Origin: Erythrobacter sp.
GTDB lineage: Bacteria > Pseudomonadota > Alphaproteobacteria > Sphingomonadales > Sphingomonadaceae
DNA length: 64,000 nucleotides
Direction of reading: 5' to 3'
Assembly (NCBI RefSeq): GCF_035194505.1
Contig: NZ_CP136573.1
Location: forward strand, 992,001-1,056,000
Positions 8,990 through 17,361 of this stretch are shown piece after piece; positions within the stretch are counted from its first letter, which is position 1; every line of letters begins with the position of its first letter. Both the position numbers and the translations under genes were made by a program. The notes beneath the pieces were generated by a model. The model had not been told where the DNA came from and did no database searches. It saw only the letters and a list, made by a program, of their open reading frames with translations.

Positions 8990-9007
8990 CGTCAAACATT
9001 TTTGACG
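8990..9007. promoter_or_regulatory. 18-bp palindrome between BLUF gene and truncated propeller gene
   Basis: CGTCAAA and TTTGACG form a perfect 7-bp inverted repeat around CATT. It lies two bases beyond the stop of the propeller remnant and about 210 bp upstream of the BLUF start. No U-tract follows on either strand, so an operator is as likely as a hairpin. The rest of 8780-8989 shows no clear gene. Confidence 0.35.
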
Positions 9008-9009
9008 AT

Positions 9010-9495
9010 TCACTTGCCCGCAGGCGCACTCCACCACGAGAGCGTCTGATTATCATGGGCAGAGGTCCACACGCCCTTGCTTGTCCAGCGCAGCGCGCCG
9101 CTGCCGACCGCCGCTCCGAGTCGCGCCCGGATTTTGAGCGTTGCAGGGTCGATCGCCACCAGCGTCTGGTCATCGGTGGTGCGCAGCCAGACAAGCCCGC
9201 CGCCGGTATCGATATCGCCCCATTTGAGGTTCGCGCCAACCTTGGTGCGGCCCGCGAGCTTGAGGGTCACCGGATCGACCTTGGCGACCGTGCCGTCGCC
9301 CTGTTCCTGCACCCACACCGCGCCCTCGCCCGCCGCGAGGAAGCCCGGGGTCTCGCCGAGGCCGATCGAGCCGGTGACCTTGTTGGTGGCCGGATCGATG
9401 CGTTGCAGCAGCTTGCCCTCGCTCGACACAGCCCAGATCGCATCGAAGCCATAGGCGAGATACCAGGTCTCGGGCGCGACCGGGATCGACGCGAC
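9010..9495 (-). pseudogene. C-terminal remnant of a YncE/PQQ-like beta-propeller protein
   Basis: About 160 codons encoding repeated propeller blades, for example IDPATNKVTGSIGLGETPG, VDPVTLKLAGRTKVGANL and IDPATLKIRARLGA, each with the GxVWV-type strand typical of YncE/Vgb-like seven-bladed propellers. The frame is open from the stop (TGA, 9010-9012) back to 9495 where it meets the IS end; just inside the IS a TGA closes it. The N-terminal portion, any signal peptide and the promoter are therefore missing. A GTG at 9429 could start a 139-residue product, but that would be only part of a propeller. Function of the intact protein is unknown. Confidence 0.75.
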
Positions 9496-9521
9496 TGTCC
9501 GTCGTCAGAACATTCGGCACA
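9496..9521 (+). repeat. left terminal inverted repeat of the IS
   Basis: Begins TGTCCGTCGTCAG. It matches the complement of 10996-11021 at 19 of 26 positions, with identical blocks TGTCC, CGTCAG and GGCACA. Confidence 0.8.
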
Positions 9522-9569
9522 ACACGGGGCGTAAATTAGCGGAGTGCGGGCCTCGTCCGGGGGTTGATG

Positions 9570-10550
9570 TTACGCGGCGAGGTTGCGGTGTTGCAAGCGC
9601 CGATGTTCGATGGTCTGTCGCTTGATCCTTTCACGCTGTTTGATGATGGCTGGGGCCCTGCCGAAGTAGGCGTCGGCGGGTGTCACGTTGGACAGCGCTT
9701 CGTGATAACGCTGGTGGTTATAGTGCTCGACGAAGGCCTCGATCTGGGCCTCGAGGTCGCCGGGCAGGAAGTAGTTCTCCAGCAGGATGCGGTTTTTCAG
9801 GGTCTGGTGCCAGCGCTCGATCTTGCCCTGGGTTTGCGGGTGCATCGGGGCGCCGCGCACGTGGCTCATCTTGTTGGCCTCGATGTATTCCGCCAGTTCT
9901 CCCGCGATGTAACTGGGACCATTATCGCTGAGCAGCCTTGGCTTGTGCAGCACCGTGGCGCTGTCGCAGCCGGAAGCTGCCAGGGCGAGGTCCAGCGTGT
10001 CGGTCACATCCTCGGCCCGCATGTTGGTGCACAGCTTCCAGGCGATGATATAGCGCGAGAAGTCGTCGAGCACGGTGGAGAGATACATCCAGCCCCACCC
10101 GATGATCTTGAAGTAGGTAAAATCGGTCTGCCACATCTCGTTTGGCCGGGTGGTCTTGGTATGGAACGCATCAGCCGCTTTCACCACGACATAGGCCGGG
10201 CTGGTGATTAGGTCGTGTGCTTTCAGCAGGCGGTAAACCGTGGCTTCGGACACAAAGTATTGGCGTTCATCGGTAAATCGCACGGCCAGTTCGCGTGGGG
10301 ACAACTCGCTGTAATCCAGCGCGAGTCCGACGATCTGATCCTGCACCTCAGGCGCGATGCGGTTCCACACCCGGCTCGGCGCGGAGGGTCGATCTTCCAG
10401 CGCCTCCGGCCCGCCCTCGAGATAGCGGTCATACCAGCGGTAGAAGGTCCGACGGGCGATGCCCAGCTTGTCGAGCGTCCGCTTGGCGGGCAGGTGGGAC
10501 TGCTCGACGACCCTGATGATCTCAAGCTTCTCGGATGCGGGATACCTCAT
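9570..10550 (-). CDS. IS3-type transposase OrfB (DDE integrase core)
   Basis: A 326-residue transposase. An N-terminal HTH region (SHLPAKRTLDKLGIARRTFYRW) is followed by an rve integrase core. The catalytic triad is visible: Asp in WQTDFTYF, Asp in LLSDNGPSY, and Glu in GKIERWHQT exactly 35 residues after the second Asp (D35E). I chose ATG 10550 (MRYPASEKLE), whose ATGA overlaps the orfA stop, indicating translational coupling. No inactivating mutation is visible, so the element may still move. Confidence 0.9.
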   Translation of the reverse strand: MRYPASEKLEIIRVVEQSHLPAKRTLDKLGIARRTFYRWYDRYLEGGPEALEDRPSAPSRVWNRIAPEVQDQIVGLALDYSELSPRELAVRFTDERQYFVSEATVYRLLKAHDLITSPAYVVVKAADAFHTKTTRPNEMWQTDFTYFKIIGWGWMYLSTVLDDFSRYIIAWKLCTNMRAEDVTDTLDLALAASGCDSATVLHKPRLLSDNGPSYIAGELAEYIEANKMSHVRGAPMHPQTQGKIERWHQTLKNRILLENYFLPGDLEAQIEAFVEHYNHQRYHEALSNVTPADAYFGRAPAIIKQRERIKRQTIEHRRLQHRNLAA

Positions 10551-10936
10551 TCTTCGCCCTCCCCATCCGCGATCATGCTTTTTTTCAGCAGACGGTTTTC
10601 GAGCGTCAGGTCCGCAACGCATTCTTTGAGGGCACGGGCCTCGCGGCGCAGATCCTGCACTTCGCCGGTGGTTGCGGCACGAGCAGTATCACCGGCAAGT
10701 CGGCGCTTGCCCGCTTCCATGAACTCCTTCGACCAGGTGTAATACAAGCTCTGGGCGATGCCTTCCTTGCGGCAGAGCTCGGCGATGCTGTCTTCACCGC
10801 GTAGCCCATCGAGCACGATCCGGATCTTGTCTTCAGCCGAGAAATGACGACAGGTCTGCCGCCGGATGTCCTTCACAACCCGCTCAGCGGGGGGCTTTTT
10901 GGGTGCCGATTTTTTCAAGGAGGATTGGGTCTTCAT
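10547..10936 (-). CDS. IS3-type transposase OrfA
   Basis: A 129-residue protein with a basic N-terminus (KKSAPKKPP), the HTH_Tnp_1 domain (HFSAEDKIRIVLDGLRG ... ELCRKEGIAQSLYYTW) and a C-terminal leucine-zipper-like coil (LKECVADLTLENRLLKKSM) used for multimerisation. ATG 10936 is preceded by AAGGA. The stop overlaps the orfB start (ATGA). It provides end recognition for the transposase. Confidence 0.88.
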   Translation of the reverse strand: MKTQSSLKKSAPKKPPAERVVKDIRRQTCRHFSAEDKIRIVLDGLRGEDSIAELCRKEGIAQSLYYTWSKEFMEAGKRRLAGDTARAATTGEVQDLRREARALKECVADLTLENRLLKKSMIADGEGEE

Positions 10937-10995
10937 CTTCGTTCCTTCGTCACTACGACGAAGCCCCAACCCTCCTTAAATCACAACCTCAAATC

Positions 10996-11021
10996 TGTGC
11001 CATTGGTGCTGACGGGGGACA
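10996..11021 (-). repeat. right terminal inverted repeat of the IS
   Basis: Reads TGTCCCCCGTCAG on the minus strand, partner of 9496-9521. Confidence 0.8.
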
Positions 11022-13029
11022 CAACGCCTATTTCGAAGGCAAGTTCTTCCGTCAGGAAACCAACTTCGGCACCAACCAGAACTCGTTCTACGATCTGCTG
11101 ACCGTGGCGCCGGACAACCCCTTCATCCCGGCCGTGCTGCGCCCGATCTCGGATGCGGCGGGCGGGCTGTTCATCACCCGCGACCCGACCGATCTCGGCG
11201 CCAATATCGACACCAACATCTCCGAAACCTGGCGCTTTGTCGGCGGGCTCAAGGGCGATCTTTCCGACACGATCAGCTGGGACGTTTCGGCCAACTGGGG
11301 CCGCTATGATCTCAAGACGATCAACCGCAACAACGTGCTCTATGATCGCTTCCTTGCCGCCATCGACGTGACCACCGATGCCCGCGGCAATCCGGTGTGC
11401 CGCAGCGAATTGAACCCCGCAGTGCGCTCGCCATCGACTGTCTTCAGCATCCCGACCGGCGAGTTCGGCTATCTCACCTTTGTGCCGGGCCAGGGCCAGT
11501 GCCGTCCGGCCAACCTGTTCGGGGTCGGCTCGATCAGCCAGGAGGCGGTCGACTTCATCACCACCACCACGATCAACAACTTCCGCACCGAACAGTTGGT
11601 CCTGAGCGGACTTGTGGACGGGGATACCTCGGCCTTCTTTAACCTGCCCTACGACAGCATCCAGTTTGCGATCGGGGCCGAGTACCGCGAGGAAAAGAGC
11701 CGTTCGACTTTCGACCCGCTGGTGCGCGGCATCCTGCCGGTGACCACGGTGGACGGCACCGCCGGGCAGTTCGTGGGCGATGCCCCCGGCTTCAACGGCC
11801 AGGGCTTCTCGCAGACATCGCTCGCCACTCCGCCCGATGGCTTCTTCCAGAATTCGGGCGGCAAGTATGACGTTGTCGAGATCTTTGCCGAGCTTGGCAC
11901 CACGCTGATCGAGGACGTGTTTCTGATCGACGAGCTGCGGCTCGAACTGGCGGGCCGCTATTCGGACTACAGCTCCGCCGGCACAGTCTATACCTACGCG
12001 ATCAACGGCTTCTGGGCCCCGATCGAGGATATCCGCCTGCGTGGAACCTATTCGCGCGCGGTGCGGGCACCCAACATTTCTGAGCTGTTTGCCCCGGCAC
12101 AGGCCGCCTTCTTCCGGCCCTTCGACCCGTGCGATCAGGCCGAAATCGATGCCTTGGTGGCGGCTGGCAATGCTAACGTCCAGAACCGCATCAACAACTG
12201 CCGCGCCGATGGCATTCCCGCCGGCTACGTCGATCCGCTCAGCGCGCGCTTTGCCGGGACCATTTCCGGCAATGCCAATCTTCGCGAAGAATCTGCCGAC
12301 ACCTACACCTTCGGGGCGGTGCTGCAGCCGCGCTTCATTCCCGGCCTTGCCATCACCGTCGATTACTACAACATCAAGATCGACGACGCGATCGATACGG
12401 TCCCTGCCCAGGATGTGGTCGACAACTGCTATGACAGCTCCACCTTCCCCAATGACTTCTGCAACAGCTTCACCCGCAATCGCGATCCCTCCTCGGCGCA
12501 ATTCCTCGGCTTCACCTTGCTCAATCTGACGACGATCAACTTCGCCCGCGTCGAGACTGCCGGGATCGATGCATCGGTCTCCTACAATACCAGCATCGGC
12601 GAGCACCAGCTGGGCCTGTCGGCGACGGCATCGTGGACCGACAAGATCGACTTCTTCTTCGATCCTGCTGATTTCAGCAACTTCGATCCGGAACTGGGCG
12701 AATTGCAGCGCCCCGAATGGGCAGGACGCGCCACTGCAACCTACGGCTATGGCGATTTCAATTTCAACTATACGGTCACCTATCTCGGCGAGATGGCGCT
12801 GCGCGGGGTCGAGATTGAAACGGTCGCTGCCCAGTTCGGTCCGGCCGGGATCACCGGTGAGACCTGGACCCACAATATCGGCGCATCCTACGAATTCCCC
12901 GACATGGGCCTGCAAGTGTTCGGCGGGATCAATAACCTCTCGGATGTGAAGCCCTTCGTCACCGAGCGCGCCTATCCGGTCGGCCCGGTCGGCCGGTCGT
13001 TCTTCACCGGCGCACGCTGGACGCTGTAA
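11022..13029 (+). pseudogene. TonB-dependent receptor, N-terminus lost at IS boundary
   Basis: About 669 codons of an outer-membrane TonB-dependent receptor barrel. Typical strands are present, such as ELRLELAGRYSDYSSAG, LRGTYSRAVRAPNISELF, TYTFGAVLQPRF and the C-terminal aromatic strand PVGPVGRSFFTGARWTL. Receptors of this large sphingomonad type run to roughly 900-1000 residues, so about 300 N-terminal residues (signal peptide, TonB box, plug and first strands) are absent. The frame reads back through the IS to 10903 but that extension is antisense to orfA and has no signal peptide. The paired cysteines in extracellular loops remain. It is very unlikely to be functional. Substrate unknown. 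Confidence 0.85.
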
Positions 13030-13054
13030 TCCTGCCCTGAGACGGGTCGCAAAG

Positions 13055-13088
13055 GCCGGGGAGTTCCTAGCGAACTTCCCGGCTTTTT
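13055..13088 (+). terminator. Rho-independent terminator of the TonB receptor gene
   Basis: Stem GCCGGGGAGTTC / GAACTTCCCGGC (11 of 12 Watson-Crick, one G-T) with a five-base loop, followed by TTTTT. The stop codon of the convergent dsbA-like gene lies in the loop. Confidence 0.8.
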
Positions 13089-13750
13089 GCTGCCACGCGC
13101 CGGAGCGCGTTGACGTAGACCTCGGGCGACTGCGCGCCGGGGATCAGGAAGCGGCCATCCACGATCATCGCCGGAACCCCGGTGATGTTGTAATCCCAGG
13201 CCTGCTGCTCTTCGGCGATCACCCGCGCTTCGAGTTCGGGATCATCAAGCGCCGCCTTGGCCGCCTCGCGGTGGAGGCCGTTCGCCGCGGCAATATCGAG
13301 CAGCACCGCCCGGTCACCGAGATTTCGGCGCTCGTTGAAATGGGCGCGGAAAAGGGCGAGCTTCAGCGCGGTCTGCGCCTCGGGTCCGGCGTCCTCCAGC
13401 GCGAAGGTCAGCAGCTTGTGGCAATCGCGCGTGTTCCACATCATCGCGGGGGGCGCTTCGCCCTCGCCCCCATAGGACAGTGAAACGCCTGCACTCTCGG
13501 CAATCGCCTTCATCTGCCCGCGAATGCGTGCGCCCTCTTCCGCAGGGCGGCCATATTTGCGGCGGAGGTGCGCTTCCTGCTCCTCGCCCGCCTGCGGCAT
13601 GTCGGGATTGAGCTCGAACGGCCGCCACCGGACCTCAGCCGCGATCTCGCCTTCCAGCTCGCCGAGCGCCTTGGTCAGCTGGCCCCAGCCGATCAGGCAC
13701 CAGGGGCACATGACATCGGAATAGATGTCGATCGTCAGCGGCTGGCTCAC
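13067..13750 (-). CDS. DsbA family oxidoreductase (FrnE/2-hydroxychromene-2-carboxylate isomerase-like)
   Basis: About 227 residues, cytosolic (no signal peptide), with thioredoxin fold and active site DVMCPWCLIG near the N-terminus, a helical insertion, and the cis-Pro segment ITGVPAMIVDG. This matches the FrnE-like branch of the DsbA superfamily rather than periplasmic DsbA. GTG 13750 overlaps the nudC stop (GTGA), which I prefer; a GTG at 13762 gives four more residues. It is the last gene of a minus-strand run serine hydrolase-nudC-dsbA. Substrate is not evident. Confidence 0.82.
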   Translation of the reverse strand: MSQPLTIDIYSDVMCPWCLIGWGQLTKALGELEGEIAAEVRWRPFELNPDMPQAGEEQEAHLRRKYGRPAEEGARIRGQMKAIAESAGVSLSYGGEGEAPPAMMWNTRDCHKLLTFALEDAGPEAQTALKLALFRAHFNERRNLGDRAVLLDIAAANGLHREAAKAALDDPELEARVIAEEQQAWDYNITGVPAMIVDGRFLIPGAQSPEVYVNALRRVAAKSREVR

Positions 13751-14646
13751 TTGTCGAGCCACCAGGTGATAAGGTGATGGGCGATGGCGAAGGGCCGCGG
13801 GAAATAGAGCAGGTCCGTCCCCGCCTCGCCCGCCGCGCGTGCCTCTTCGAGTTCGGCGCGGGTGAACCAGCGCGCGTCCTCAAGCTCGGTGGTGTCGATA
13901 TTGAGCGTGGGATCATCCGCGACCGAAGTGCAGCCGATCATCAGCTGGCTCGGGAAGGGCCATGGCTGGCTGGCGATATAGCGCACATCGCGCACGCGTA
14001 CGCCGGCTTCCTCGTGGATCTCGCGCGCGACCGCCTCTTCGATGGTCTCGCCCGGTTCGACAAAACCTGCGAGCGCAGAATACATCTTGGGCGGAAAGCG
14101 CGGCTGGCGGCCGAGCAGCAGGCGATCCTCGTGCTCGACCAGCATGATCGTCACCGGATCGGTGCGCGGGAAGTGGTCCGCCCCGCACCCGTCGCAATGG
14201 CGCTGCCAGCCGCCCTTGACGAGCTTGGTCGGCGCACCGCAGCGTGCGCAGAAGCGGTGACGCGCGTGCCAGTCGACAAGGCTGCGCGCCCCGCCATAGA
14301 TCGCAAGGTCCGCCGGAGCGAGTTGCTGCATGATTTGCCACGCTCTGGGCATGGCATAGGCCGGGCCTTCCGCGCCCTCGCCCGGCACCGGAGCAAAGCA
14401 GGCCTTGCCCTCCATCAGCCCGAGGAACACCAGTTCGGCCTCCGGAGAGACATCGGCAAGGCTGCCCCACACGAGGCCGCCCATGTCATCGACGCCCGGC
14501 AGCAGCCCGTCCAGCAGCAGCACCTTGGCGCGCCAGTCCATCAGGCCTGCGAGCGCGGCATCATCGACGCGGATGTGATCGGCGCGGTCCATCGGCGAGC
14601 CGGCGAAGGCCATCACCGGCGCGGTTCCGGCAGGAGCGTGCATCAT
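13747..14646 (-). CDS. nudC: NAD+ diphosphatase / NADH pyrophosphatase NudC
   Basis: A 299-residue Nudix hydrolase that cleaves NAD(H) and can remove NAD caps from RNA. Zinc ribbon cysteines FCARCG and HCDGCG sit mid-protein. The Nudix box follows as GFVEPGETIEEAVAREIHEE, and the NudC-specific SQPWPFPS motif comes next. The N-terminal domain is the variable NUDIX-like/zinc ribbon region. ATG 14646 overlaps the stop of the upstream serine hydrolase (ATGA), and its own stop overlaps the dsbA-like start. Confidence 0.92.
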   Translation of the reverse strand: MMHAPAGTAPVMAFAGSPMDRADHIRVDDAALAGLMDWRAKVLLLDGLLPGVDDMGGLVWGSLADVSPEAELVFLGLMEGKACFAPVPGEGAEGPAYAMPRAWQIMQQLAPADLAIYGGARSLVDWHARHRFCARCGAPTKLVKGGWQRHCDGCGADHFPRTDPVTIMLVEHEDRLLLGRQPRFPPKMYSALAGFVEPGETIEEAVAREIHEEAGVRVRDVRYIASQPWPFPSQLMIGCTSVADDPTLNIDTTELEDARWFTRAELEEARAAGEAGTDLLYFPRPFAIAHHLITWWLDK

Positions 14647-15974
14647 GCGGCCTTGTCCGCGTGTTCGCGCATCGCGGCGAGGTCTTTCTCCATCGCCGCC
14701 ATGAATTCGTCGCGGATCGGATAGGCCTCCGACGGCATGTACTGGGTGAACAGGGTCGAGCGCAGCTTCAGCCCGAAATCGACCGCCGCCAGCGTACCCG
14801 CCGCGCCGCCCCAGCCGAAGCTCTGCCCGACCGAGCGTCCGCCCGCGCCGTGGCCCTGCCCTTCCAGCCAGCTGCCCTTGGTATCCACCGTGGCGGGCAT
14901 GAGGTTTGAGGTGCCCACGCGCACCGCCTCCTCGCTCATCACCCGCACACCGTCGATCATGCCGTAGTTGAGCAGCATGCGCAGGAAGCGGTCATAGTCC
15001 TTCGGGCTCGACACCAGCCCGCCGCCGCCAGCCGGGACTTCGGGCTTGTCGAGATAGACCGAGGCCGGGCCGGGATCGATCGGGAAGGCATTGCCGCCCA
15101 GGACTCCGTAATTGTCGGTCAGGCGGTGGGCCTCGCTCGCCGGAACCTGCATCCACGTGCTGTCCATGCCGCAGGGATCGAAGATGCGGGCCTTGAGGAA
15201 GGCCTCGAATTCCATCCCGCTCGCCACCTCGATCACCCGGCCGAGCAGGTCGATCGAGCAGGAATAGCTCCACTTGGTCGCCGGCTGATACATCAGCGGC
15301 AGCGTCGCGAGGCGATCGGCCCAGGCTTCGAGGCCCGGTGCGGGCGTGACCGGCGGGAAGCCCGGGATCGGCGCCCGGCTCACCCGCCCGCCGACCAGAC
15401 CATTGGCGTTGTAGGCGGCGAGCAGCGGCCCCTTGCTGATGATCTGGTAGCCGAGGCCAGCGGTATGGGTCAGCAGCTGGCGGATGGTAATCGGACGTTC
15501 GGCAGGGACGGTGTTTTCCAGCGGGCCTTCGGGATCAACCAGCACGCGCATGTCGCGGAAGGCGGGCAGGATCTCGTGCACCGGCTGATCGAGCCCGAGC
15601 TTGCCCTCGTCGATCAGGATCATGGTCGCCATGCCGGTGATCGGCTTCGACATCGAATAGATGCGGTAGAGCGAATTGTTGTCGACCGGCGCAGGCTTGG
15701 CGAGCGACAGCGTGCCGCCGCCGACGGTGTGGGCGTGCGGCTGGCGGCCCCAGCCGAAGGTCAGGAACATGTTCGCGACTTTGCGCTGCGAGACATACTT
15801 CTCAGCCAGCGCTGCCACATTGGGCCAGCTTTCGGCCACATCATGCGCCCACACAGACCGCCCGAACGGCAGACCGGACAGCGCCATCCCCCCGGCCAAA
15901 AGGGCCGATTGGCGAAACAGCGTGCGGCGGGAAAGCGAGGGCAGTGCAGGGTGTTCAGGGGCACGGATGGTCAT
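14643..15974 (-). CDS. serine hydrolase, beta-lactamase class C family, Tat-exported
   Basis: A 443-residue EstB/class C penicillin-binding-type serine hydrolase. The N-terminus has a twin-arginine signal (SRRTLFRQSALLAGGMALSG), so export is folded and periplasmic. The catalytic SxxK is in YRIYSMSKPITGM and the second motif Tyr in KWSYSCSIDLLG. The C-terminal region SFGWGGAAGT resembles the third motif. Such enzymes are esterases or transesterases more often than true beta-lactamases. It heads the overlapping run with nudC and dsbA. Physiological substrate unknown. Confidence 0.85.
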   Translation of the reverse strand: MTIRAPEHPALPSLSRRTLFRQSALLAGGMALSGLPFGRSVWAHDVAESWPNVAALAEKYVSQRKVANMFLTFGWGRQPHAHTVGGGTLSLAKPAPVDNNSLYRIYSMSKPITGMATMILIDEGKLGLDQPVHEILPAFRDMRVLVDPEGPLENTVPAERPITIRQLLTHTAGLGYQIISKGPLLAAYNANGLVGGRVSRAPIPGFPPVTPAPGLEAWADRLATLPLMYQPATKWSYSCSIDLLGRVIEVASGMEFEAFLKARIFDPCGMDSTWMQVPASEAHRLTDNYGVLGGNAFPIDPGPASVYLDKPEVPAGGGGLVSSPKDYDRFLRMLLNYGMIDGVRVMSEEAVRVGTSNLMPATVDTKGSWLEGQGHGAGGRSVGQSFGWGGAAGTLAAVDFGLKLRSTLFTQYMPSEAYPIRDEFMAAMEKDLAAMREHADKAA

Positions 15975-16091
15975 GGCGGCAGAATCTCCGAAAGCTTTGG
16001 CGGCAGTGTCTGCGGCAGGGCGGCGGCGTGGTCAATCGGGGGCGGAGGCGACGGCCTTGCATTTTTCGGGTGTCCTATGCATATAAGACAC

Positions 16092-16313
16092 ATGCTCAAC
16101 GTGCTCGCCTATCTCGTCGGCCTTGTCAGCCTTGTCATTGTCATTCCGGCGCAGATTCCCCTGCTGGGATGGGCCAACTGGCTCGCCCTGCCGCTGATCG
16201 TCATCGGCATCATCCTCGGCGCGCTGTCGTCGAAGGATGGTGGGCGCAATTTCTGCCTGATCGTCCTGCTGATCGCAGCGGTGCGGCTGAGCCTTGGCGG
16301 CGGGCTGATCTAG
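16092..16313 (+). CDS. small conserved membrane protein
   Basis: A 73-residue protein with two or three hydrophobic segments: VLAYLVGLVSLVIVIPAQI, WLALPLIVIGIILGAL and FCLIVLLIAAVRLSLGGGL, separated by a short polar loop SSKDGGRN. The pattern, including the C-terminal RLSLGGG, is one I associate with small uncharacterised sphingomonad inner-membrane proteins. ATG 16092 is chosen; ATG 16077 adds five residues. It ends in a CTAG overlap with the convergent mutY stop. Confidence 0.65.
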   Translation: MLNVLAYLVGLVSLVIVIPAQIPLLGWANWLALPLIVIGIILGALSSKDGGRNFCLIVLLIAAVRLSLGGGLI

Positions 16314-17347
16314 GCCAGCGCGAGGCTCGCGGCCTTGGCGAAGAGGGTCGCAAGGCCCGCCTCGCCGATCCTCTCGACCGGCCACCACTGCCCTTCCCCC
16401 GGTGGCGTATCGGCAACCTCGAGCGCGCGCACTTCGAGCGTCAGGCTGGCATGGGTAAATCCGTGGCGCACCGCGCCCAGCACCCGCCACGCGCCCTCCA
16501 GCGGCGAAGCGCCCGATCCATCGACCCGCGCGCTCCAGCCGTCATCGGGCAGCGCGCGCATCCCGCCGAGCATGCCGGTTGCGGGACGGGTGACGAGCCA
16601 CACGTCGCGCCCCTCACCCCGCGTGATCCAGAAGGCGGTGCCGCGCCGTTCGGGCACGGCTTTCTTGGGCGGCTTGACCGGCAGGCCTTCCGGCTCGCCC
16701 AGCGCCTGTGCGCGGCAAGCCCCGCGCAAGGGGCAAATCAGGCAGCGCGGGCCTTTGGGGGTGCAGATCTGCGCGCCGAGGTCCATCATGGCTTGCGCGA
16801 AATCGCCCGCGCGGCGCTCCGGCGTAATGGCATCGGCCGCAGCGCGGATCGGCTTTTTCGCGCCCGGCAACGGTTCGGCAATCGCAAAGAGCCGCGCTGT
16901 CACCCGCTCGATATTGGCATCCACCACCACGGCCCGCTGCCCGAAGGCAATCGCGGCAATGGCGGCGGCGGTGTAATCGCCCAGCCCGGGCAGCGCGCGC
17001 AGCTCGACCTCGGTGGCAGGAAAGCCGCCCCGCGCGGCCACGGCGCGCGCGCATTTCACCAGATTGCGGGCACGCGAATAATAGCCGAGCCCGGCCCATG
17101 CAGCCATCACCTCGTCCTCAGGGGCCGCTGCCAGCGCTGCGACACTGGGCCAGGTCTGCGTGAACTTGGCAAAGTAGGGCTTCACGGCTGCCACGGTGGT
17201 CTGCTGGAGCATCACTTCGGACAGCCACACGCGATAGGGCCATGCGGGATCATCCGGCAGCGCATGTCCGGGCGGCAAGCGCCACGGCAGATCGCGCGCA
17301 TGGGCATCATACCATTGGAGCAGCGTGTCGGAGATACTGGCGGTCAC
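16310..17347 (-). CDS. mutY: A/G-specific adenine glycosylase MutY
   Basis: Base-excision repair glycosylase removing A opposite 8-oxoG, about 345 residues. HhH-GPD core motifs are VMLQQTTVAAV, LPGLGDYTAAAIAAIAFG and VDANIERV (catalytic Asp). The [4Fe-4S] cluster cysteines follow as C-x6-C-x2-C-x5-C in ICTPKGPRCLICPLRGAC. The C-terminal NUDIX-like domain for 8-oxoG recognition is present (RHGFTHASLTLEVRAL). I chose GTG 17347 (VTASISDTLL); a TTG at 17374 would run into the divergent gene. The 3' end overlaps the small membrane protein gene by 4 bp. Confidence 0.93.
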   Translation of the reverse strand: MTASISDTLLQWYDAHARDLPWRLPPGHALPDDPAWPYRVWLSEVMLQQTTVAAVKPYFAKFTQTWPSVAALAAAPEDEVMAAWAGLGYYSRARNLVKCARAVAARGGFPATEVELRALPGLGDYTAAAIAAIAFGQRAVVVDANIERVTARLFAIAEPLPGAKKPIRAAADAITPERRAGDFAQAMMDLGAQICTPKGPRCLICPLRGACRAQALGEPEGLPVKPPKKAVPERRGTAFWITRGEGRDVWLVTRPATGMLGGMRALPDDGWSARVDGSGASPLEGAWRVLGAVRHGFTHASLTLEVRALEVADTPPGEGQWWPVERIGEAGLATLFAKAASLALA

Positions 17348-17361
17348 GCGCTGCCTATGGC

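Larger units (their letters stand above)
9496..11021 (-). mobile_element. IS3-type insertion sequence, 1526 bp, with orfA and orfB
   Basis: Bounded by imperfect terminal inverted repeats starting TGTCC and ending GGACA (TG...CA ends), 19 of 26 positions matching. It carries an orfA helix-turn-helix gene and an orfB DDE transposase gene, both intact. The two frames overlap by ATGA rather than by the -1 frameshift used by most IS3 members. Direct flanks are GCGAC (9491-9495) and CAACG (11022-11026); I see no target-site duplication. Both neighbouring genes are cut exactly at the IS ends. Confidence 0.88.

Noticed and set aside
10981..12915. A 644-codon minus-strand frame opposite the TonB receptor remnant.
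   Set aside because: The plus-strand frame has clear barrel sequence; the antisense frame has none.
10903..13029. The TonB receptor frame extended into the IS as one 708-residue protein.
   Set aside because: The first 40 residues are antisense to orfA, with no signal peptide or plug, so the receptor is treated as truncated at 11022.
15126..16313. A 395-codon plus-strand frame covering the serine hydrolase complement and ending in the small membrane protein.
   Set aside because: Only the last 73-78 codons have membrane-protein features; the rest is antisense to the serine hydrolase gene.
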